Shown: piece by piece, positions 36,101 to 47,054 of the stretch
Position numbering within the stretch: the first letter of the stretch is position 1
How the letters are laid out: every line of letters starts with the position of its first letter
Assembly (NCBI GenBank): GCA_963930775.1
Contig: OZ005695.1
Span: forward strand, 4,526,001 to 4,590,000
From: Cliona cf. orientalis
Taxonomy: Eukaryota; Porifera; Demospongiae; Clionaida; Clionaidae
Length of the DNA: 64,000 bases
Direction of reading: 5' to 3'
The notes under the pieces: generated by a model
The model's database searches: none
What the model was told of the DNA's origin: nothing
The model's input: the letters and a program-made list of their open reading frames with translations, nothing else
Program-made: the position numbers and the translations under genes

Positions 36101-36991
36101 ATTACAAGAATTGAATTGGTGCATATGTATACTTAAAATACCTCCTTGGAGTCCAGTGACAAATGCTTTTCCTAGATAGCCAGATAGCCATGGATCTTCA
36201 CCATAGGTTTCCTAATCATATTAATTTTAGCAACCTATTCCTTGCTGCAACTGAATTTATCATAGACCTAGCTACCTGATTCCTGCCCCATCTTGGGTCT
36301 CTGAGGATATTCAATACAGGACTCCAGCAGCTGAGTCCAGTGTGGAAACTGTATACTCCATTAGCAGTATAGTTGTTATGCTAAAGCAATATCTCTTTGA
36401 GGTAGGAATCTGAGGCTATTCCATAACTGGCACTGACCTTTGCCCTCACTTCATCACTTATTGCCCTCGTAACCTTATAGAGCATGTCGTAATTGAAACT
36501 TGCAGCCTGAATATTATAACAATGAAGCTATGATATTATACACTTCTCTGAGTACTCTTCATGGAAGTATCACCATTCCAATGGACTGTGGGAATGAAGT
36601 AGCTGGTCCAGCCTTTACGTCTCCACTGAGACACTCCGTCCCCCACTGGTATGGGTTAATACCTAGACGAGTTATAGCTGGTGCAGGGCCTGTAATAAAA
36701 ATGCATGATTAATTTTCATATCAAGTCACAAGAATGTGTTCTGCAAATCGATTCACTGTTATTCCATGCTCCTCCATGTGCCATCTGACCCACCAATTCA
36801 TCAAGCGTTAGCCGTCCAACCAGATCCTGAAAAGGATGTATGGACTACCATAGGTAACTTTAGTACTGGTAACTTTATTAAACCTTGACTCTGTCCTCGA
36901 AAGAGAGTGAAGTATTCTTGAATGGGTACTCTTGTCCATGGCTTGTGCAAAATGCCAAAGTGAGAACTGTAAGCCAAATCAACACTGCCAT
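33200..36991 (-). CDS. GH3 family glycosidase, plant BXL-like (copy 4)
   Basis: Fourth member of the array, about 24 exons, start ATG 36989-36991 with signal peptide MAVLIWLTVLTLAFC, stop TAA 33200-33202. Motifs are [35 protein letters not shown] (intact Lys-His), MCSYN, INGIPACA, nucleophile in YVVSDSGAL (Ser where the other copies have Gln), acid/base candidate SRLEHEGDDR, and a C-terminal fibronectin-III-like domain ([18 protein letters not shown]). No broken exon was seen. Sequence and retained Lys-His place it with copy 1, although copies 2 and 3 and several unrelated genes now lie between them. The exon 11 linker (TCLEDTHVQGDDIILTHVGE) is the most diverged part. Confidence 0.87.
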
Positions 36992-37336
36992 TTGATGTGA
37001 GCTGTAGTTGCTGAATTACTGTTCCATAAAACATTTTAACAATTGCATGTGATCACAATCACATGACAATTTTGAAAATTCATTAGTCTACAGAAGTAGC
37101 TATATTGAAGCATACTCTTGATGGCATGTGCCACTGATGTAGGTAGCTATCAATTATTGTGCAATCTATTGTGAATGATTCACACTCATATACTAATGAT
37201 ATTTTGATTGTATTAAGTCTTGTGAATCTGTTTTTGTTATTATGAAACTGTATACAACTCATGAGTGATAATAATAATAATTGTGTGCTTGTATACTAAA
37301 CAACACTTAGCTATTGGATAAAAGTGTCCACACTGT
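36992..37336. other. Intergenic, GH3 copy 4 promoter side
   Basis: AT-rich spacer between the GH3 copy 4 start and the end of the kinase-kelch gene. No recognised feature. Confidence 0.5.
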
Positions 37337-39603
37337 TTAGGACAGACTAAAGTGAGCAACTTCAACTTCATTGACGGTAGTAACACCTCTACCAACGTCA
37401 CTGCCACAGTTCCCACCAATAACCATCATCTCATTGGTTGGGAGGACTACAACAAGACTCCGCCATCTAGCAGTTGGCATGTTGCTGATGAGATCCCAGG
37501 AATTAGTTGTTGGGTTGTACTTGTGAGTGGCAGATGAAGGCTCATTATCTTCATCACGTCCACCAACTGCCAGTAGCTCTCCATTGACAGCTGCACAGGT
37601 AAAGTGGCAAGCTGGGGCATCAGCAACTCTGTGCCATATTGATGATGATGATGATGATGATGATTGTAGTAGTTCTATCAGTGAGCAGGTCAGCACTGAC
37701 TTGGTCAGGCCCTTGTCATCACATCCTCCCAGCATATACACTTGATCTCCACAGATGGTCATTGTTGCATCAGTGTAGGGGTGAGGATCCGGAGGCTGGC
37801 CACTGTTGACCAGACTAGACTTTTATTGTCCATCACTTCTACTGTATTTAGCCTATCAGCAGATGACAATCCAACTGTCCCACCAGCCACAATGAGGTAT
37901 TCCTTTGATGTCACTGCAGTTGCGTCCCACCTCTTTGTTGGCATGGCTGGGAAGACTTCTTTGTAACCTGGCAGACTGAGCAGTTTGTTGGTGTGTGTAT
38001 CCTTGTCGAAAACCATCTCACATCCACCAATAGCTGTCAGTTGACCAATGATGATTGCTAAACTACTATACACATAGGGACATTTTGGAAGTTTGCTCCA
38101 TTTCTTGCTAGATATATTGTAGGAACACACTTCACCATCCGCCCAGTTCATGAAATAAGCCATATCCCCATCCACCACAGCAGCTCCCCTGCTCATCCCA
38201 AGTGGTGCCTTGCCTCCATCCCTCCAGTTTAATGTAACTCTGTGTGGGTGTGGCTTGTGGTCTACTTCGAGAGATGGTTGTACTGGTAATTGTTTCCTTG
38301 ACTCTCTCTCCTGGAGTTGTCTTTCCCAAAGAGGAGGAGGTGGCTTTAGACTTTGCTGACTCAGCTGTTGTTGCAGTTGTTCCACCTGCCTCTGTAGAGA
38401 GTGGTTAGTCTGCTGGATCTCTGCCGTCACTTCCTCTTGTTCTACCAGCTTTTGGTTCAACTTTTGAATCAGTCTCTCTTGTGATGCCCTCTCTTCTTGA
38501 AGTTGTCTCTCCTTTTGTTGCAACAATCTATCTCGCTCGTGGATGTCATCATCTTTCTGTTGTAATGCTCTATCTTTTTCTTGTACTGATCTATCTTTTT
38601 CAAGAACTTGTCTGTCTTTTTCTTGCAGCTGCTGTGTCAGCAGAAGAACTTGATCACTATTCAATTGAACTTCATTCTGTATTTGCTGAATGCTCTCTCT
38701 GTACTCCCTGGACTCCTTGAGATCAACCAGCCTCTGGCACAGCTCCTCACTAGAAGGTCGATCATTCTCCTGGTAATGGAGGCAGTCCACTGCAATTGGT
38801 AGCAACATGTGGGTAGGATTTATCTTATCAATATGATTTTTTCTCCTTTCGGTTTCAAGTACGGGCATATCCATTGTTCCAGTTGGAGATCTAGAGTCAG
38901 GAATAAGTTGATTTCGAGGTCCAGGCTCTGGCCACAGTCGAGTGCACACTTGTATCATGATCACACCCTCAGAGAAGCAGTCCAGCTTCTTTGTGTACCT
39001 TGGTGGCTCCCTCAGTGCTTCTGGAGGCATGTAGGCCAGCGTTCCTGGGCACATGGTGAGAGGGGTCATGCTTGGAGCTGCACTAGCTAGCTTGGACATG
39101 CCAAAATCGGTCACTTTAACTCTTCTCCCAGCAATCATCAGCACATTGTTGCTGGAGAGGTCTCGGTGGATGATATCATTGGAGTGGAGGTAGGCGACTG
39201 CTAAAGCAATATCATGACAGATATCCACTTGAATACAGTAGGCTAGTGACTGTTGTGAGCATTCAAGCATCTTTATCAAACTCTCATCAAGCAGTTCCAT
39301 CAGCAGCACTGGTAGTCTGGACTCAGGATCTCTAGTTATGCCAAGGTACTGCACAATGTTTGGATGTCTGATACTTTCAAGAAAACCACACTCTTGTTGA
39401 AATCTACTCATGATCGTGCCTGCTCCTGGGTCTGCAGGGTCTAGGATCGTTGGGTGGAGGACTTTAGCAGCACAGGGCAGCTGGTCACACTTGGCCTTGT
39501 AAACAGCTCCATAGGAGCCATGGCCAAGGTGTTGGCTCTTGTTGATGTGAAAGCTTTGGTAGTGAAAGATATGTTGTTGAGCTTGAAGCATTTGATGGGT
39601 CAT
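37337..39603 (-). CDS. TKL-type kinase with coiled coil and kelch repeats, one frameshift near the C-terminus
   Basis: Intronless. The long frame (37759-39603, 614 residues) has a protein kinase domain at ~20-300: Gly loop LGHGSYGAVYKAKC, Lys in CAAKVLH, HRDLSSNNVLM, TDFGMSKL and GTLAYMPPEAL, closest to tyrosine-kinase-like enzymes. The usual SFG of the F-helix region reads SEG. Next comes a ~110-residue coiled coil of repeated QEKDRxxxEKDR units, then kelch repeats (AVVDGDMAYFMNWADGEVCS, WDATAVTSKEYLIVAGG). The frame stops at 37759-37761, but kelch sequence continues without loss in another frame (TMTICGDQVYMLGG, LLAVGGRDED, TARWRSLVVV, MMVIGG) to TAA at 37337-37339. A single-base change around 37775-37790 would account for this. 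It may be a sequencing error or a real truncation. Confidence 0.8.
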
Positions 39604-40224
39604 GGCACTTTGCAGCTAGCTATATTATACACGCAGCCAATACTTCACCGATAAGGACACATCTTTAAGCGCATGTCTACACTATAACTGTATCACACAA
39701 TGGTCAGATGACCCTGCTGTTGTTTTGTCAATCATGATCACCTATGCTATACACACACTCATAGGGGAACTGTCCCAATACAACTGTGACCACTCATCTT
39801 TTGACTATTTAAGCATTAATTTGCACTGAATACCTGGTATCATGCTTTGGTAATATAAGCATGTACTGTTCATCTTTGCTACGTACATTTATAGCTATAT
39901 ACCATGAGAAGTTGACTACAAACAAGTGAGTCACTGAAACCATGCATAGTGCATGCAGCACAGCCAGCATATAGATGCGTGCTTCTCAAACTTCAGGCAG
40001 GTACAGAGGTGTATTCCTAAGAAAGAACTCATCTCCGATCACGAGAGTGAGTAAACATGGCCTATCGAGTACACCAGCTCACTATCTCATCCGCAACCAT
40101 ACTACGCCTGTACACATTGTTTGCTTTCTACAGATTGCTTAATATCGTGCATGAAGGGGCTGGGCACGAGACTAATCACATAACACTGAGGAATATAATC
40201 ATATTATTATAATAATAATATATT

Positions 40225-40251
40225 ATGAGTGAAAACACGGGTGGGATCACA
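40225..40251 (+). repeat. 27-base perfect inverted copy of acyl-CoA synthetase exon sequence
   Basis: This stretch equals the mRNA-sense sequence of the exon segment at 43123-43149 (minus strand) base for base; flanking bases differ on both sides. It therefore lies in inverted orientation downstream of the synthetase gene. Confidence 0.85.
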
Positions 40252-40262
40252 TTTTCATAAGA

Positions 40263-40680
40263 GGGTTCCCAAAATCCTGTGTAATTGGGGACCCCCAGTG
40301 TAGGCATGCACATTAACTAGATAGCACATGACTCGACCTGTATAGTATAGCGGCTTGCATGATCGTAGTTGTGCTACATAATTTTAATTTTATGTAGCAC
40401 AACTACGATCATGCAAGCTCTAGGACTGTGGTTACATGCTAGAATGAATAATATTGCTGACAACCCTTACCAAAAGATCGCTGAATCGCTACTTCCATGG
40501 CGAGTTAGCCATAGCTACTGTTTTTAAATTTAGCCAGCCACTAACTTCCCTTAATTACAATCATATTATTATGAGCTCTGCTGATCCCAGTAAACTCATG
40601 GCAATTCCTGATTCTTCAAGTTCTGCTATGAACATCAAATTACACTGGGGGTCCCCAAATTCACGGAAGGGTCCCAAAAT
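40263..40680. repeat. Inverted-repeat element with ~40-bp arms
   Basis: The arms 40263-40302 and 40641-40680 are similar in inverted orientation; the inner-to-outer match includes TTGGGGACCCCCAGTGTA with its complement. The element encloses the 28-bp hairpin. No coding potential. Confidence 0.55.
40353..40418. repeat. Perfect 28-bp-stem hairpin
   Basis: The left arm 40353-40380 and right arm 40391-40418 are exact reverse complements with a 10-base AT loop. It could be a fold-back repeat core or a small-RNA hairpin. Confidence 0.85.
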
Positions 40681-40846
40681 CAATGAAAATGGGGGACCCA
40701 GGATCCTCAAAATTTATGACACTGGTATAGCTACCTGCTATACTGACACCTGTGACCGGGATCAAGTGAGATCAAGCGGTCAAGCTATAAAATTGGCGAT
40801 GATCAGATGTCCATTTAATTTGCACTGCTCAAATCAAGGTCAAGAT

Positions 40847-41142
40847 TAGTCTCGTCCCCAGACCCCACCCCAAAAGGAGGAAAGGGTCTGGCAGTACACA
40901 TCGAGCGATTTCTTGGGGTTTGCTGATGTGGCGTTTCTGAATTCTGTCACACCATGTAGCTTACATGTGATACTGCACTATAACCAGCAGTTGATGCGTT
41001 GGCAGTGCTATGCCAAAATAATGTGTTGTCATGACAGTCATGACAGTCACATGACGAGCTACATCCTATGCACCCAAAAAAGTGTTCGATGTGTATCAGA
41101 CCCTTTCCTCCGTTTGGGGGTGGGGTCTGGGGACACGACTAC
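40847..41142. mobile_element. Non-autonomous TIR element with 8-bp target duplication
   Basis: Ends of ~57 bp (TAGTCTCGTCCCCAGACC at left, matched by ggtctggggacacgacta at right) are inverted repeats. GTCAAGAT flanks both sides (40839-40846 and 41143-41150), a perfect 8-bp target duplication as made by hAT-like and similar transposases. About 296 bp, non-coding. Related sequence occurs at 56432-56530. Confidence 0.8.
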
Positions 41143-41452
41143 GTCAAGATGGGTCTTGTCCTTTGACTCCACCTACACCCCGCCCACCCACAGTTGGCAA
41201 TCAAGGGTCAAGGCTCTTTTAGTAGCGCGATCATGGTCCAAGAATGGCCCGGAAAAAAAATTTTGATCCCAGTCATGGGTGTCAGTACAGCAGGCATATA
41301 ATAATATTATGTGACCACCCCTTGGTTTAGAATCGGATGAGTCTGCAGTAAAAAAAAGCCAATAAAAGGCATAGCTACTTCATCCCTACTAATTTCAAGT
41401 TGGTCCATGCCTTTCTATGGGTTCACTAGCTAAGTTCTTTGAGTATGCGGGA

Positions 41453-44400
41453 CTACACTCCCGAGTCCGTGTACATAGCACTGATCACATCTTTGTATTT
41501 TGACTTGATGATATGTCTCTTTGGTTTCATAGTTTCACCTGTAAAATGATATACAATGATTCTGTGATAATAATGTCATAGCAGAGTACTTTATTAACAT
41601 ACTTAGTTCACCCCCAAATGAGGAAAAGTCCTTTCGAAGAATTGTAAACTTTATTACACAATCCTGCATTCATATTGAAATTTTTAGCAGTTATAATAGT
41701 ACTATACATCCAATTCCACTCTCACCTTGGTATCGTAAACATGATGATTTGCAATGTCTAGTCCACTTTGAATAGCACCATAGACAATTTTATCTTTTTG
41801 CTGCAGAATCTCGGATACAGTAGTACTCTTCGACCCAAGCTTCGAGATCTCAACCAGAGCATCTGGTGTAAGCTGGTCTAGTGGTTCTCCAGTTTGTGGA
41901 TCAGTCAAAGTCTACATTATTATTATGTAGTAATTATGTCATTAATTAAAGAACAGCATAGAGTAGGTGCACAGACCTTCAGTGTTAACAAACTGCAAAT
42001 GTAGTCCTGACCATCTCCAACTAGCATGACATTACTGAGAAACGGAACTTCTTTCTTAATTCTGGCCTCAATGAGTACAGGGGCAACATTGTGTCCGTGA
42101 GAAGGCACAATCATATCTATAATAGTACAGATTACACAATATGACGCAAGGTCTTGCATTTCACAGAACACAAGCATTCATTTTGTACTTTGTAATTTAC
42201 AATCTGATGCAAGAACGCACCACAAAGCGTTTTCACAACCATTGATGCAATGGCGACACATTGTGTAGCATCATATTGTGAACCAGCCTTAACACAATTA
42301 TACTTGCACAAGGGCTTCGTTTAGTTTATTTCCATATGAATATTACGGCAGATAATATCATGGGATGCTAATTTTTTTTCCATGGTTTACTTGGCACAAA
42401 AATCTTCATCCATGACACATTAAGACCGAGGTGTGTGGTAAGCTCAGCCAACTGTTTCCAGGTTAGCAAACGATCACTACTGTCATCCAATTGCAACTGA
42501 TGACATCTGCATCATTCTCTTAGCCTGAGCTATTTTTAATTACCCCACACGCATGCACAAGGGGGTTTATTCAAGTTTCTTGGTTCAGTGTCACACAGGA
42601 ATGAAACTGAACCTAATCAAGATGGTCATTTGGGCAGGGCAATGCCTCTGGACTGAGTTAACCGCTTGCTGTCACAAAATTAATTGCGAGGGCTTTCTCT
42701 CATTTTTCACGAAACTTAGCACCCCTGAATACTATCACCCACAGATAGAGATAGATAATGTGATCTGATAATACAGGAGGCTTACTGTAGGCAATCAACA
42801 TTACCTTTTAATCTTCCTATAATATATAGGTATCCATCAGAGTCAATGTGACCAATGTCTCCAGTATGAAGCCAGCCAACATCATCTATGGCCATCCTTG
42901 TCCTTTCTTCATCATACAAATATCCCATAAATCGCTGTCGGCCAAATACAAGTACCTAGGTATAATAGTGCATAAAGGACACTGTGCATAATCATGTTAC
43001 AAACACATGCACCTGATGATTACCTCTCCATTCCCGTCATTGTCAGGGTTGTTAATCCTCACATACGTGCCGGGATAAGGCTTTCCAACACTTCCCACCT
43101 TCAATTGCTGCACTGGGTTCACTGTGATCCCACCCGTGTTTTCACTCATGCCGTAGGCTTCAATTATTGGCATGTCCAACTCTCTAAAGTACTCCAGCAG
43201 CTCCTTAGGGACAGCAACACCAGCGGTAAATAAAATTTGGCTTTCTTGTAAACCAAGGAATTTTCTTGCAGATTCAGATGTGGTAGCTCCATCTTCTTTT
43301 AAGATACTTCGTATTTGTTCCCATGTACTATAGAATAAACTTGATATTTTAATCTTCACTATAAAGTTTAAGGCTGTTACCTGGTTGTTCCAAAGAATAA
43401 AGTTGGTTTTACTTGGCGGACAGTTGAGAGACGCTCCCTCATGTCATGCCTGGCAGAGGGAGGGGCGAAGTAGAGAGTAGCCGCACAAAAGATGGTCAGA
43501 TACAAGTCCAGATTGAGACATGACATGTAACAGAGGGCATTACATGTAACAAAGCGATCGGCACCAAAGCTTAGTCCAGGTGATAGAGCAGTGTGCAACA
43601 TTCTAGTGGCCCAGGTCAGCTGTAAATGTGGAAAATAAAATATGGATATCATCACCCATTTGGTCAGTTATTAAGCAAAAAAGGTAGTGGCAAAGCTAAT
43701 TCAGGAACCAAGTGTTCACTAGCTAATGCTAGCAATGGTGGCTGTAGATTTAGTATCTACAAGGAGTGAGCTTTAGAATATCTATGCTGCATACCGTAGG
43801 ACGGCTTTTAATTGCATAGTTTAATGATTGCGTTCTAGTCAAGTCGGGCCAAATTGCAAATCTAATAATTGTGATGAACAACCCCGTACTGTACTGTAGT
43901 ATATGTGCACGTTTATGTTTGTGAATCTATTAATTGCGAAACGTAGAAAAACTCGCAATTCGCAATTAATAGATACTCGCAATTAAAATCCGACCTACAG
44001 TATTATTGTGCATGTACCAATGACGACCTTTACCTACATTTTTTGCGCATGCCTGCAAGGGCTCCCAAGAGAAGACGCTTAGAATAGAATCACCTCCTTC
44101 TGGAAAGCACCTATGGGCAATATTGACTCCAGAGTGTCACCCCTTTGCATTCTCCAGGCCGCCATTGTAAGTGGTACTGTTCAGTCTAATTCTGCCCTGG
44201 TGTTTCTTTGAAGCAGCTGACGTTAGTCGCTGCTGGGGCCATACCCAGCTGTGTCAGTGGGCTATCTGTTGTATCGCCCCAAGTCCAGCAATGCCTAGAA
44301 ATAAAATGTTTTAGCTCGGGTCGAATCGCTTCCGGTCACCTTTTAGGTACTCTATTTGCAATTAGTAAATCCAACAAGATCAAGCACATGCCATGAGTGG

Positions 44401-47003
44401 GTAGTCATAACTTTCATTAGACACTGGGAAAGGATACATACTAGCTAGGATAAAGATTCATGTGGGAGGGAAGCACTTCAGGAAATAATATATGGGTTGC
44501 GCTGCACCGAATGCATACTAATAGAGCCAGCACTCATTACATGTGGAATCAATCATCAACTCACTCATACTGGCAGGAGCAGGCAAACTCACATTATCAT
44601 GAGTCATCATGACACTCTTGTGACGCCCTGTAGTTCCTGACTGCATGGAAATTAATAGTAAAACAATGTTAGCAATGTTCTTAACAGCTATACACCCTCA
44701 CACTTGTGGTAGATTGAGGCATAAAGAATAGTGTAATCAATGGTTGATATTCGATTTACCGAAAAAACCACAGCAGCACACTGATTGGCTCGTTGTAACT
44801 TCATTTTCTCTTCAACGACTCTCTCCTCCACATCCTTGCCTAACTCCATAAACTCTATCCACTGTATGCACATGAACAAGCAAGAGAGAAGATATTACAA
44901 ACGTAATACTATAGTATGGTTCCACTTACATCATAAAGTCCACTGCACTGCTGAAGAAGCTGGCCTTTGTACTGCACAATTGCTTTCAAATGTGGAAGTC
45001 CATCACGAATCTGAGGAACAGATAACAATATCACAAGCCACGCTATTTCTTAATGACTACACACTCACTACCTTACCTGGAGAATTTTATCAACTTGCTG
45101 GTGGTCTTCAGCAAAAACAAACTGAGCCTTGCTATGATTTAGCATGTACATGCACCCTTCTGGAGTGCCACCCACGGGCAGACCAATGGAGATCCCACTG
45201 CATATTGATGAAGAGTGGGTGTCATGAACAGTCAATGTGCACAACTATACAGTAAGACTCATGCAGATTACGAAGTGTACTCAATTAACTGTCTACCTGC
45301 TAGCTATTGAGTATCACATACATACCCAGCAAGGATGGTACCAAAATATCCAAACAGACATTCAGGTGATAGAAATCCTATGAATGCAACGGGACAGAGA
45401 GGGTCCAAGGAAAGCTGTAGAGGAAAGTTGGACTGTTTAGCCTTTATATATACTCCGGTTAGTGTGTTTAGCTCATTTGCACCTCATTTCAATTGTGAAT
45501 GATGACAAAAGAAAACTTGTGTCATACTTCCACTGATCCTACTGATAACCACTCTCCCCATTACATAAGCTTACTGTATATGAGATTTCGCTGCAAGTTA
45601 GCACTTAAAAGTAGTGTTAGTTATCCCTGTTCATTCTTACCAGTCAGGGATGGTATGATTAGGCAAGAATTACATCTACCTGGGAGGTGCATCTGATGAG
45701 CTAAATATTTTCACCGAAAGTATGACGTTTAATCCATTAAACGAAGTTAACATAGAGGGTGAGCCAGGCAGCGCCGCTGCATGACGGTATATACTACATG
45801 CGATCATGCTAATGCATGCTGTAAGCCTCATAGGTGGGCCACGCCTGCATGATTATGCGCATGCGTTCGGCTATACGCGCCAAGAAATCAGCTGTTTGTG
45901 TGCCACGCAAACCGGCGTTGCAAGTGGAAAGAGAAGCCGCGCATCATCAGAGTCAAGCAGCCAGGCCCCAAGTTGACTCCCTTCCCAACAGCGAACTCCC
46001 CTCGTGACGAATGGCGGACTCGGGCGAGAACACTGACGGTAACCCTCCCCGTGACGGTGGGCCTCCTCGCGATCCCGCTCACCATGATCCCCCTCGGGAT
46101 GAGCCCGAGGCTCAGGGAAAAGAGCCACAGCTGTCAGCCGAGCAGATGGAAGCCCTGGCCTCGCAGGTCACCCAGAACGTGCTGAAGCACTTGACGGGGA
46201 GCGGGACACCACTTTTGGGAGGACCATCATCTTCCGCCAGCGGAGGTGAGCACTAGTAGCGGGGTCGCTAGTGTCATGTAGGGGGCGACCACTTCTCACC
46301 GGCGATAAACTAACTCGTGTATATATGTAATACTGCCAAGTCATCCCAATGTGGCCGAGATGGTTTCATTAATACAAGCAGCGATGCTTGGCCGCCGTGG
46401 TAAACTCTGGTCCAAGGAATGTACCGACATAGGGTCGTTGCATGGTGGTAGCTAGTACATTGGCACAGGGCTGATGGACACCGGCTAATAATACATCGGC
46501 ACAGGGCTGATGAGCTAATAAAACACATCGGCAGTGGGTCGATGGGCTAATAAATACCACCACAGGGTCAACGAGTTAATTAACAGGCTATTAAAATGAT
46601 TACACACTGGCACAGGGCCAACGTGCTAATAAAGATACACATGCTAATACCTACCTACATCGGCACCGGGCCGATGGGCTATTACATGCATTGGCACAGG
46701 GCTGACGGGTTAATAAATCATTATACATATTTATATACGTGCAAGGCCAATAGGGTATATACCAAGCAGGGACACAGGGCAGCACACGTCCACACGGATA
46801 TCACGGGCTCGGTGCACAGCCCACACTTGCAGTGCTGGCTATAATATTATGGTGTCATCCTGGCATGTTAAGAAGTGCACCCACCAGACAAATTGGGTAC
46901 ACCTTTGTGGTTGCTGGGGTCAGACCATTTACCCACCTCACTCACAGCCATGGGTTGCACAGCATGACACCCTAGGCATTAGTCCCCCCCCCCCCTTCTC
47001 ATG

Positions 47004-47054
<51 letters not shown>

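Larger units (their letters stand above)
39604..41452. other. 1.8-kb intergenic region of repeats and inverted fragments
   Basis: No gene was recognised. It holds a 27-bp inverted match to an acyl-CoA synthetase exon (40225-40251), an inverted repeat with arms 40263-40302 and 40641-40680, a perfect 28-bp hairpin (40353-40418) and a 296-bp element with an 8-bp target duplication (40847-41142). Confidence 0.6.

Noticed and set aside
46440-46740. Interpretation of the gag-intron repeats as a CRISPR-like array
   Set aside because: The units are degenerate, variable in spacing and lie in a retrotransposon intron of an animal genome.
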